A DNA stretch of 35,312 nt. Source: Candidatus Rokubacteria bacterium 13_2_20CM_69_15_1. Its GTDB lineage: Bacteria; Methylomirabilota; Methylomirabilia; Rokubacteriales; CSP1-6. Within the stretch, counting starts at the first letter, position 1; each line of letters begins with the position of its first letter. The DNA lies in contig MNCR01000003.1 of assembly GCA_001914535.1 (NCBI GenBank), positions 1 to 35,312 of the forward strand, given 5' to 3'. The notes under the pieces were generated by a model. That model ran no database searches. It was not told the DNA's origin and worked only from the letters and a program-made list of their open reading frames with translations. This document shows, piece by piece, positions 8,268 to 14,814 of this stretch. The translations under genes were made by a program, and so were the position numbers.

Positions 8268-8280
8268 GACTAGATTAGTC
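8268..8280 (+). promoter_or_regulatory. IscR type-1-like operator
   Basis: GACTAGATTAGTC is a perfect inverted repeat (GACTA-gat-TAGTC). The core of the E. coli IscR type-1 site is GACTRWWWYAGTC, and this sequence departs from it at only one of the three W positions. It sits 39 bases upstream of the iscR-like start. In characterised systems [2Fe-2S]-IscR binds such a site and represses its own operon when clusters are plentiful. The flanking bases match the extended consensus less well. Confidence 0.75.
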
Positions 8281-8319
8281 GCCGATCGAAAAGGTCGCCA
8301 TTGAGCAAGGGCTAAGCGG

Positions 8320-8751
8320 ATGCTCCGTTTCACCAAGCGCGCCGACTACGGCCTGATGGCGATTCATTATATTGCCGTCCACGACGATGTCGGGGCGGTG
8401 AGCGCCAAGCGGATTGCCGAGAAGTCCGGCATTCCGCCGGAGCTCCTCGCGAAGATCCTGCAACGTCTCGCGAAGCGGCGGCTGATTGTGAGTCAAAACG
8501 GGCCGAAGGGTGGGTACGTGCTCTCGCGCCACCCGGGCAAGATTACGGTGGGCGAGGTGATCCGGGCCCTGGAGGGACCCATCAGCATCGTGAGCTGTCT
8601 GGACCACGGAGGGTGTCCGCAGGAGCCGCGGTGTAGCCTGCGCCGACCGGTCCAGAAGCTCCAGGTGGCGATCACCCAGCTGCTCGACACGATGAGCCTG
8701 GCGGAGCTGACGAACGACAACGTTCCGGAACTTTTGTCGATCCGGGCGTGA
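8320..8751 (+). CDS. iscR: IscR, Rrf2-family [2Fe-2S] transcriptional regulator
   Basis: A 143-residue Rrf2-family regulator. The N-terminal winged helix-turn-helix is typical (MLRFTKRADYGLMAI, then SAKRIAEKSGIPPELLAKIL and the GPKGGYVLSR wing). The cluster ligands C93, C99 and C105 have the C-x5-C-x5-C spacing of E. coli IscR (C92, C98, C104), so it should bind a labile [2Fe-2S] cluster through these plus a His. It is the first gene of the isc operon and lies just downstream of an IscR type-1-like palindrome, which implies autoregulation according to Fe-S supply. Its stop is 14 bases before the iscS-like start. The assignment rests on family, ligands, operator and operon together. Confidence 0.93.
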   Translation: MLRFTKRADYGLMAIHYIAVHDDVGAVSAKRIAEKSGIPPELLAKILQRLAKRRLIVSQNGPKGGYVLSRHPGKITVGEVIRALEGPISIVSCLDHGGCPQEPRCSLRRPVQKLQVAITQLLDTMSLAELTNDNVPELLSIRA

Positions 8752-8765
8752 AGGAGACCGCGCCG

Positions 8766-9992
8766 ATGGCCCTGAAGTTTCCGATCTTCATGGACGCGCA
8801 ATCGACGACGCCGTGCGACCCGCGGGTCGTCGACGCGATGCTGCCCTACTTCGTCGAGAAGTTCGGCCATCCGGCGAGTCGGAACCATCCCTTCGGATGG
8901 GAGGCCGAGGGCGCCGTCGACGCCGCGCGGGCGAAGATCGCGCGCCTCATCAACGCGCGCGACCCCAAAGAAGTCGTGTTCACGTCGGGTGGCACCGAGG
9001 CGATCAACCTCGCGCTCAAGGGCGTCGCCGAGATGTACCGCGAGAAGGGCAATCACATCGTGACGACGGCGATCGAGCAGCGGGCGGGGCTCGACACCTG
9101 CAAGCGGCTCGAGCGTCTCGGGTTCGAGGTGACGTACGTTCCGGTCCAGCCGAACGGCCTCGTGGACGTGGACGACGTGAAGAAGGCGCTGACGGACAAG
9201 ACAATCCTCATCTCGGTCATGTTCGCGAACAACGAGATCGGCGCGATCCAGGACATCGCCGCGATCGGGAAGCTCGCGAAGGAGAAGGGGATCATCTTCC
9301 ACACCGACGCCACCCAGGCCACCGGCAAGATCCCGGTCGACGTCGAAAAGATGGGGATCGACCTGTTCTCGTGCACGGCGCACCTGATCTACGGGCCCAA
9401 GGGCGTCGGCGCGCTCTACGTTCGGCGCAAGGCGCCGCGCGTGCGGCTTGCGCCCATGATCGACGGCGGCGGGCACGAGCGCGGGATGCGCTCGGGGACC
9501 TTGCCGGTACCGCTCGTCGTGGGCTTCGGGCGGGCGGCGGAGATCTGCGAGGAGGTCATGCCGGAGGAGAGCGCACGGCTCGGCAAACTCCGCGACAGAC
9601 TCCAAGACGCGATCCTCGGGAGCGTGGACGAGGCATTCCTGAATGGCGATCCGGAGCGGCGCCTGCCGCACAACCTGAACATCTCGTTCGCGTACGTGGA
9701 GGGTGAGTCGGTCCTGATGGGGCTCAACAAGGAGACCGCGCTATCGTCCGGCTCGGCGTGCACGTCGTCCACCCTCGAACCGTCGTACGTGATCGCCGCG
9801 CTCGGCGCGAGCGCAGAGCTGGCGCATTCGTCGATCCGGTTCAGCCTCCACCGGTTCAACACCGAGGAGGAGGTGGAGTGGGTCGCCAAGCGTACGATCG
9901 AGGTCGTCAGGCGGCTTCGGGACATGTCGCCGCTCTACGAGTTGGCGAAGGAAGGTGTTGATATCAAGTCCATCCAGTGGAAGGCTGAGTAA
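8766..9992 (+). CDS. IscS-like protein lacking the PLP-binding lysine (probably no desulfurase activity)
   Basis: 408 residues from ATG 8766, with AAGGAG nine bases upstream; a GTG at 8748 is a weaker alternative. The sequence follows E. coli IscS throughout (NNEIGAIQDI, GGGHERGMRSGT, ELAHSSIRFSL, C-terminal DIKSIQW). However, the segment that reads SGHKIYGPKG in IscS is TAHLIYGPKG here: Leu207 replaces the Lys that forms the Schiff base with PLP. Gln105 also replaces the catalytic His104 (EQRAGLDTC against EHKAVLDTC). The persulfide-carrying Cys332 is retained (SSGSACTSS). Archaeoglobus fulgidus IscS, also lacking the PLP Lys, is reported to have no desulfurase activity and to donate a Cys ligand to a cluster on IscU. 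This protein may likewise be a structural or cluster-holding partner of IscU. An intact paralogue lies at 14815-15987. Confidence 0.88.
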   Translation: MALKFPIFMDAQSTTPCDPRVVDAMLPYFVEKFGHPASRNHPFGWEAEGAVDAARAKIARLINARDPKEVVFTSGGTEAINLALKGVAEMYREKGNHIVTTAIEQRAGLDTCKRLERLGFEVTYVPVQPNGLVDVDDVKKALTDKTILISVMFANNEIGAIQDIAAIGKLAKEKGIIFHTDATQATGKIPVDVEKMGIDLFSCTAHLIYGPKGVGALYVRRKAPRVRLAPMIDGGGHERGMRSGTLPVPLVVGFGRAAEICEEVMPEESARLGKLRDRLQDAILGSVDEAFLNGDPERRLPHNLNISFAYVEGESVLMGLNKETALSSGSACTSSTLEPSYVIAALGASAELAHSSIRFSLHRFNTEEEVEWVAKRTIEVVRRLRDMSPLYELAKEGVDIKSIQWKAE

Positions 9993-10004
9993 AGGGGGAC
10001 GGGG

Positions 10005-10418
10005 ATGGCGTACAGCGAGAAGGTCGTCGATCACTACAACAACCCACGCAACGTCGGGTCCTTCATGAAGGACACGCCGGGGGTCGGCACGGGTCTCGTC
10101 GGCGCGCCCGAGTGCGGCGACGTGATGAAGCTGCAGATCAAGGTGAACCTCCAGACCGGGGTCATCGAGGACGCGAAGTTCAAGACGTTCGGGTGTGGCA
10201 GCGCGATCGCGTCATCGAGCCTGGCCACCGAGTGGCTGAAGGGCAAGACGGTCGACGAGGCTGGCAAGATCAAGAATACCGACATCGTGAACGAGCTGAA
10301 GCTCCCGCCCGTCAAGATCCACTGCTCGGTGCTCGCCGAGGACGCGATCAAGGCGGCGCTGGCGGACTACAAGACGAAGTGGATCAAGGAGGGCGCGGCC
10401 GCCGCGTCCTCGACGTAA
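10005..10418 (+). CDS. iscU: IscU, Fe-S cluster assembly scaffold
   Basis: A 137-residue IscU. The three cluster ligands are present: C37 in APECGDVM, C64 in TFGCGSA and C107 in KIHCSVLAEDAI. The Asp39 that promotes cluster release and the His before the third Cys are also kept. The LPPVK motif recognised by HscA directly precedes that His, so chaperone-driven cluster transfer should work. It accepts iron and sulfur, assembles [2Fe-2S] clusters and passes them to carriers. The gene starts 12 bases after the IscS-like gene and has a GGGG-rich ribosome site. The canonical ligands here contrast with the altered IscU/NifU-like protein at 15984. Confidence 0.96.
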   Translation: MAYSEKVVDHYNNPRNVGSFMKDTPGVGTGLVGAPECGDVMKLQIKVNLQTGVIEDAKFKTFGCGSAIASSSLATEWLKGKTVDEAGKIKNTDIVNELKLPPVKIHCSVLAEDAIKAALADYKTKWIKEGAAAASST

Positions 10419-10434
10419 GGGACTGGGGAGCCGT

Positions 10435-10764
10435 ATGGCGGTGACGCTGACCGAAGCCGCGGCCAATCAGGTGAAGGAGCTCAAGCGGGCCCAGAGCCTG
10501 CCCGACACCGTCTTCTTGAGGATGGGCGTCAAGGGTGGGGGGTGTTCGGGGCTCTCGTATTCGCTGGAGTTCGACAGCGAGATCGGGCCGCACGACAAAG
10601 AGTTCGAGCTCGACGGCATCAAGGTCGTCGTGGACAAGAAGAGCTACCTGTACCTCAACGGCACGACACTCGACTACGTGCAGCAGGGGTTGACGGGGGG
10701 GTTCACGTTCCTGAACCCCAGCGCGAAGTCGAGCTGTGGATGCGGCACGTCGTTCTCGGCGTAG
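10435..10764 (+). CDS. iscA: IscA/ErpA-type A-type Fe-S carrier
   Basis: A 109-residue HesB/IscA family protein with the three conserved cysteines C37 (GGGCSGLSY), C101 and C103 (SCGCGTSF). These bind a cluster or iron at the dimer interface and hand it to target apoproteins. It follows iscU by 16 bases and has GGGGAG before the ATG. It could be called IscA by position or ErpA by sequence; the window alone does not distinguish them. A strong terminator-like hairpin follows within the operon. Confidence 0.93.
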   Translation: MAVTLTEAAANQVKELKRAQSLPDTVFLRMGVKGGGCSGLSYSLEFDSEIGPHDKEFELDGIKVVVDKKSYLYLNGTTLDYVQQGLTGGFTFLNPSAKSSCGCGTSFSA

Positions 10765-10785
10765 CCGGGTCGGCCGAACCACCAA

Positions 10786-10818
10786 GAACGGGCCCGGCGG
10801 AGGGCCCGTTCCTATTTT
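10786..10818 (+). terminator. Terminator-like hairpin inside the isc operon
   Basis: GAACGGGCCC (10786-10795) pairs perfectly with GGGCCCGTTC (10802-10811) around a 6-base loop and is followed by CTATTTT. This is a good factor-independent terminator between iscA and hscB. It would reduce expression of hscB-hscA-fdx-iscX relative to iscR-S-U-A, unless an unseen promoter serves the second half. Confidence 0.75.
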
Positions 10819-10847
10819 GACAGGGTGAGCGGGAGGGCGTGAGCGGG

Positions 10848-11438
10848 ATGGACCACTTCCAGGTGTTCGGGTTGCCGCGGCGGCTCGCCATCGACACGGT
10901 GGAGCTGCAGCGGAAGTTCTACGAGCTGTCTCGGCTCCACCACCCGGACTTCCACCAGGCGGCGTCGCCGGAGGAGCAGGCGCGGACGCTCGAGGCCTCG
11001 GCGAGGTTGAACACCGCGTACCGCGCCCTCCGGGATCCGATCGCACGCGTCGAGTACCTCGTCCGCCTCGAGGAGGGCCGTGACACGAAGGAGGGCGCTA
11101 CGGTCAAGCCCAAGGCGCCGCCCGAGCTGCTGGAGGAGATGTTCGAGATCCAGGAGGCGCTCGCGGAGGCGAAGGTGGGTGGCCTCGACGAGGCCGGCCG
11201 CGCCGCGCTCGTCGCCCCGCGCGATCGTCTGATGGTCCGGTTGGAGCAGGAGAACGCCCGGCTCGTGGGGCCTCTCACCCAGGGGTGGGATGCCGCCGCG
11301 CCGGCGGAGCGGCAGCGCGTGCTCGCCGCCATGAAGGAAGCGTTGGCGACGCGCGCGTACCTCGGCACGGTGATCGACGACCTGAACGACGCCCTCGGGG
11401 AAAGCCTGGAAGGCTATGTCACGCATCGTCGGCATTGA
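10848..11438 (+). CDS. hscB: HscB, J-domain co-chaperone of Fe-S assembly
   Basis: 196 residues from ATG 10848, with GGGAGGG about ten bases upstream; GTG 10839 is a three-residue longer alternative. The N-terminal J-domain begins DHFQVFGLPRRLAID and contains the HPD triad at 32-34 that stimulates Hsp70 ATPase. The C-terminal helical part (EEMFEIQEALAEAK and onward) is the IscU-binding domain of HscB. There is no N-terminal zinc-finger extension. It delivers IscU to HscA. The hscA start lies 23 bases inside this gene, so the two are probably translated together. Confidence 0.93.
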   Translation: MDHFQVFGLPRRLAIDTVELQRKFYELSRLHHPDFHQAASPEEQARTLEASARLNTAYRALRDPIARVEYLVRLEEGRDTKEGATVKPKAPPELLEEMFEIQEALAEAKVGGLDEAGRAALVAPRDRLMVRLEQENARLVGPLTQGWDAAAPAERQRVLAAMKEALATRAYLGTVIDDLNDALGESLEGYVTHRRH

Positions 11439-13248
11439 TCTCGGGACCACCAACAGTCTCGTCGCGTACGTCGACGAGAAGACGGGTCTCCCGAGGGTGA
11501 TCCCCGACCAGGAGGGGCGTGTGCTCCTGCCGTCGGTGGTGTCGTTCACGACTGAGGGCGTGGTGGTCGGCGAGGCGGCGAAGCGGCTGCTCGTGCGGCG
11601 GCCGGCCACGACCGTCTACTCCGTCAAGCGGCTCATGGGGCGAGGGTACGAGGACGTCAAGGAGGAGCTCTGCTACCTCCCCTTCAAGGTTGCTCCGTGC
11701 GATGGGATCGTGAAGATCCAGATCGGGGACCGCGAGGTAACGCCGCCCGAGGTGTCGGCGATCGTGCTGAGATCGCTCAAGGAGCGCGCCGAGGCTCACT
11801 TCAGGGAGCCGATCGAGAAGGCCGTCATCACGGTCCCGGCGTATTTCAACGACAGCCAGCGCCAGGCGACGAAGGACGCCGGACGGATCGCCGGCCTCGA
11901 TGTCGTGCGCATCGTCAACGAGCCGACCGCGGCGTCGCTCGCCTATGGGCTCCATCGACTCAAAGAGGGTGTCATCGCCGTGTACGACCTCGGCGGCGGG
12001 ACCTTCGACATCTCGATCCTGCGTGTGAAGGACGGCGTGTTCGAGGTGCTCGCGACCAACGGCAACACGCACCTCGGCGGCGATGACTTCGACCGTGCGA
12101 TCGTCGTCTGGCTCCTGGACGACATCCTCTCCGAGCACGGCGTCTATCTCGGGCGCGACACCGAGGCGATGCAGGAGCTGCGCTTGGCAGCCGAGGCGGC
12201 CAAGGTTCGCCTGTCCGCGGAGGACCGGACGACGCTCACGATCCCGTTCGAGGAGTTTACGTACCGCCGCGCGATCACGCGTGCCGAGCTCGAAGGGCTG
12301 ATCGAAAAGCTCGTCGACGCCACGCTCGGACCGTGCCGGATGGCGATCGCCGACGCGGGCGTGGCGCCGTCGGACATCGATGAGGTCGTCCTGGTCGGCG
12401 GCTCGACGCGCGTGCCACTCCTCCGCCGCCGCGTCCAGGAGCTGTTCGCGAAGACGCCGCACAGCCAACTCAACCCCGACGAGGTCGTCGCGCTCGGCGC
12501 CGCGGTCCAGGCGCACATCCTGGCGGGTGGGATCACGAGCATGCTGCTCCTTGACGTGACGCCGCTGTCGCTCGGGATCGAGACGCTCGGCGGCATCGTG
12601 AGCGTGCTGATCCCACGCAATACGACGATCCCGACGAGCGCGCGGGAGATGTTCACGACGTCGGTGGACGGGCAGACCATCGTCGACCTGCACGTGGTCC
12701 AGGGCGAGCGCGAGCTCGCCAAGGACTGCCGCTCCCTCGCGCGCTTCGAGCTGTCCGGGATCGACCCGATGCCGGCGGGGATGCCGAAGATCGAGGTCAC
12801 ATTCCTCATCGACGCCAACGGCATCCTGCAGGCCCAGGCGAAAGAGCTCCGGACTGGGAAGGCCACGGCGATCGAGGTGAAGCCGACGTACGGGCTCTCG
12901 GAGACCGAGGTCGAGCGGATGGTGGAGGAGTCGTTCGCGTATGCGGAGGCCGACGTCGAGGCGCGGCTCCTGATCGAGACGCGCAACGAGGCGGACACGG
13001 TGATCACCCACGTCGAGCGTGCCCTGCGCCAGGGAGGCGAGCTCGTGCCAGTCGAGGAGCGGGAGGCGATCCGGGAGGCGCTCGAGGAGCTTCGGCGAGC
13101 GCGCGCTGGCGACGACCGGGGGCGGATCCGCGATACCACCGCGGCCCTGAACCGTGCGACGGAGCACCTCGCGGACGTGATGATGGACGCGGCGCTCAAG
13201 GCGGCGCTCGGCAGCAAGCGTGCGGCGGAAATCATGGAGTCGGACTAA
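11416..13248 (+). CDS. hscA: HscA, Hsp70-type chaperone of Fe-S assembly
   Basis: A 610-residue Hsp70 of the specialised HscA class. The nucleotide-binding domain starts VGIDLGTTNSLVAYVD and includes VITVPAYFNDSQRQAT, the phosphate loop VYDLGGGTFDISIL and VVLVGGSTRVPLL. The substrate-binding beta domain (about 380-500) begins LLLDVTPLSLGIETLGG. Length and gene neighbours (HscB before, ferredoxin after) separate it from DnaK. It binds the LPPVK motif of IscU and uses ATP to drive cluster transfer. The ATG is preceded by GGAAGG and overlaps the end of hscB. Its stop overlaps the fdx start (TAATG). Confidence 0.95.
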   Translation: MSRIVGIDLGTTNSLVAYVDEKTGLPRVIPDQEGRVLLPSVVSFTTEGVVVGEAAKRLLVRRPATTVYSVKRLMGRGYEDVKEELCYLPFKVAPCDGIVKIQIGDREVTPPEVSAIVLRSLKERAEAHFREPIEKAVITVPAYFNDSQRQATKDAGRIAGLDVVRIVNEPTAASLAYGLHRLKEGVIAVYDLGGGTFDISILRVKDGVFEVLATNGNTHLGGDDFDRAIVVWLLDDILSEHGVYLGRDTEAMQELRLAAEAAKVRLSAEDRTTLTIPFEEFTYRRAITRAELEGLIEKLVDATLGPCRMAIADAGVAPSDIDEVVLVGGSTRVPLLRRRVQELFAKTPHSQLNPDEVVALGAAVQAHILAGGITSMLLLDVTPLSLGIETLGGIVSVLIPRNTTIPTSAREMFTTSVDGQTIVDLHVVQGERELAKDCRSLARFELSGIDPMPAGMPKIEVTFLIDANGILQAQAKELRTGKATAIEVKPTYGLSETEVERMVEESFAYAEADVEARLLIETRNEADTVITHVERALRQGGELVPVEEREAIREALEELRRARAGDDRGRIRDTTAALNRATEHLADVMMDAALKAALGSKRAAEIMESD

Positions 13249-13571
13249 TGGCGGTCCACAAGATCACCTTCCTGCCGATGAACGTCACGGTGGAAGTGGA
13301 CGACGCGAAATACCCGCTCGCCGATCATGGCAAGCCCGGGTCGCTCCTCGACATCGCGCTCGCCCACGACATCCCGCTCGAGCACAACTGCGGTGGCAGC
13401 TGTGCGTGCACCACGTGCCACGTCGTCGTCCGAGAGGGCGAGGAGAACCTCTCTGAAATGCAGGCCGACGAGGAGGACCGTCTGGACATGGCCGAGGGGC
13501 TGACGATCCACTCGCGGCTCGGCTGCCAGGCGGTCGTGCGCGGGAACGTGATCGTGGAGATCCCGGAGTGA
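13248..13571 (+). CDS. fdx: ISC-type [2Fe-2S] ferredoxin
   Basis: A 107-residue adrenodoxin-type ferredoxin. Ligands C48, C54 and C57 (CGGSCACTTC, with an additional C52) and C93 (RLGCQAV) bind the [2Fe-2S] cluster. It supplies electrons for sulfur reduction or reductive coupling of clusters on IscU. It is translationally coupled to hscA (TAATG) and its last bases overlap the iscX start. An acidic helix (MQADEEDRLDMAEG) typical of partner recognition is present. Confidence 0.95.
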   Translation: MAVHKITFLPMNVTVEVDDAKYPLADHGKPGSLLDIALAHDIPLEHNCGGSCACTTCHVVVREGEENLSEMQADEEDRLDMAEGLTIHSRLGCQAVVRGNVIVEIPE

Positions 13572-13771
13572 TCACATGGCGGGACACCGAGGACATCGCG
13601 ATCGCGCTCGCCGAGCGCTTTCCCGACCTCGACCCGTTGACCGTGCGGTTCACGGATCTCCACAAGTGGGTGACGGAGCTGGCGGAGTTCTCGGACGATC
13701 CGAAGGGGTCCAGCGAGAAGACGCTTGAGTCCATTCAGATGGCGTGGCTCGACGAGTACCGAAACCGATGA
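13568..13771 (+). CDS. iscX: IscX, small Fe-S assembly regulator
   Basis: A 67-residue acidic protein matching IscX: MITWRDTEDIAIALAERFPD, DPLTVRFTDLHKWV and the terminal IQMAWLDEY are all typical. In E. coli IscX binds iron and sits on IscS at the site shared with frataxin and ferredoxin, where it tunes desulfurase activity. The GTG start overlaps the fdx stop. Its retention in an operon whose IscS seems catalytically dead is odd. It may act on the intact desulfurase encoded nearby, or on the complex structure. Confidence 0.95.
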   Translation: MITWRDTEDIAIALAERFPDLDPLTVRFTDLHKWVTELAEFSDDPKGSSEKTLESIQMAWLDEYRNR

Positions 13772-13824
13772 GCGTGACCGGCCGGGCCTCCGCCCGCACC
13801 CGTATCGCCATCGAGCCGGCGCGC

Positions 13825-14049
13825 CTACCAGGTCAGGACTTGGTCGGCTTGGAAGATGAGGTCGAGGAGCTGGGTATAAGAGAGATCGCTGCCGACGCGA
13901 CGCAGCGTCACGCCGGGCGGCAGCGCGGGCGCGGCGCCGCCGGGCAGGAGGGCGACGGTGACGCGGTCGCCGGCATCGACGTGCTGCTCGATGACCGTAC
14001 GCGCGAGGGCGGCGTCGGCGCTCTTGATCAGGTGCAGGACCGTGGGCAT
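13825..14049 (-). CDS. DsrH/TusB-like sulfur relay protein
   Basis: A 74-residue protein starting MPTVLHLIKSADA and ending in LIFQADQVLTW. The LHLIKS beginning and the terminal Val-x-x-Trp are features of DsrH/TusB. The family usually has about 95 residues, so this is a short member, and it has no Cys. In TusBCD or DsrEFH hexamers this subunit has a structural or docking role. The ATG overlaps the stop of the DsrF-like gene (ATGA), making it the last gene of a three-gene minus-strand unit that converges on iscX. Confidence 0.72.
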   Translation of the reverse strand: MPTVLHLIKSADAALARTVIEQHVDAGDRVTVALLPGGAAPALPPGVTLRRVGSDLSYTQLLDLIFQADQVLTW

Positions 14050-14462
14050 CAGAACGCCAGGAAGCGTCGGCCCTGTCGCACGAGCTCCGCGATCCGCTCT
14101 CGCGTGATCGGAACGACCTCGTGGCGGTCGGCGTTCCAGTCGGTGTCCGACGGGATTGCGTCCGCCTCGACGTGGAAGGGGATGCCGAGCGCCCTGAGAT
14201 TCGCGCGGAACCTGGCGATATCGTCACCGTCCACGAGCTCGTCGGTGTCGGCGTCGAGCAGGTGCACGCCCGGGCCCGTGAGCACGAAGGTCACGTCGTT
14301 CTCGCCCGCGACGACGCCGAGCCCGATGCGCATGGCCTCGTTCGCGCGATGCGAGCGGCGCGGATCGGCCGAGATCAGGACGACGACCGGCGCAGTGTCG
14401 GGCACGGACCCGGCCTCGCCCGACACGCCGGCTCCGCCCGACACGCCGGCTCCGCCAGACAC
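14049..14462 (-). CDS. DsrE/DsrF-family protein (second gene of a relay-like trio)
   Basis: Up to 137 residues from GTG 14462; GTG codons within the following repeats or at VPDTAP are equally possible starts, so the Gly/Ala/Ser-rich N-terminus is uncertain. The folded part begins VVVLISADPRRSHRANEAMRI and continues with VTFVLTGPGVHLLD, the alternating strands and helices of a DsrE/DsrF fold. No Cys is present, so it cannot itself carry persulfide and is more like the DsrF/TusC position. It lies directly after the DsrE-like gene and overlaps the DsrH-like gene. Confidence 0.65.
   Translation of the reverse strand: MSGGAGVSGGAGVSGEAGSVPDTAPVVVLISADPRRSHRANEAMRIGLGVVAGENDVTFVLTGPGVHLLDADTDELVDGDDIARFRANLRALGIPFHVEADAIPSDTDWNADRHEVVPITRERIAELVRQGRRFLAF
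14421..14456. repeat. Two perfect 18-bp tandem repeats
   Basis: CGACACGCCGGCTCCGCC occurs at 14421-14438 and 14439-14456, and a degenerate third unit (AGACACG) follows. On the minus strand it encodes repeats of Gly-Gly-Ala-Gly-Val-Ser at the start of the DsrF-like gene. Each unit carries an in-frame GTG, giving several alternative start codons. Slippage could change copy number without breaking frame. Confidence 0.85.
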
Positions 14463-14463
14463 G

Positions 14464-14787
14464 TCAGTTGAGCGCGATGAAGCGCTCGGTGCCGTTGAGC
14501 AGGTCGGTGAGCACGACCAGACCACAGTAGGTGAGGCGGTCGGAGTCGCGCAGCGGGATCCCGCGCTTCTGGCAGCCGTACGCGCACACGAACATCTTCG
14601 CGCCGCGCTCGGGCAAGGCACGAATGCGTGGATCGTCGAGCGCGCGCACGCCCTCGTCGATGAGGTAGAGATACACGTCGGCGCCACGGTCGAGCGCCGT
14701 CTGCGTGAGCGCGACGGCAGTCTCGAGATTGGGATGCTCGAGCCCCGTGGACAGGAGCACGCCGAGTCTTTTCTTCGTGAGATCCAT
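14464..14787 (-). CDS. DsrE/TusD-like sulfur relay protein with conserved Cys
   Basis: 107 residues from ATG 14787 (MDLTKKRLGVLLSTGLEHPN). It has the DsrE fold, with a cysteine-containing loop MFVCAYGCQKRGI (C68 and C72) where DsrE/TusD carries its active-site persulfide Cys, then LTYCGLVVLTDLLN. It is the first gene of the minus-strand trio and the only member with candidate sulfur-carrying Cys residues. Only 27 bases separate it from the divergent desulfurase gene at 14815, which suggests a shared control region and a common role in moving sulfur. Peroxiredoxin-like DsrE relatives are the alternative. Confidence 0.75.
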   Translation of the reverse strand: MDLTKKRLGVLLSTGLEHPNLETAVALTQTALDRGADVYLYLIDEGVRALDDPRIRALPERGAKMFVCAYGCQKRGIPLRDSDRLTYCGLVVLTDLLNGTERFIALN

Positions 14788-14814
14788 CGCGAGTCGAGCG
14801 TAGCATCGTGAGAA

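Noticed and set aside
9384-9386. Treating the Leu codon in the IscS-like gene as a sequencing error
   Set aside because: CTG differs from AAG or AAA at more than one base, and a second catalytic residue (His to Gln) is changed as well, so two separate errors would be needed.
13744-14811. A long plus-strand frame covering the DsrE/F/H-like genes
   Set aside because: The minus-strand genes have family motifs and overlapping starts and stops; the plus frame is compositionally an antisense shadow.
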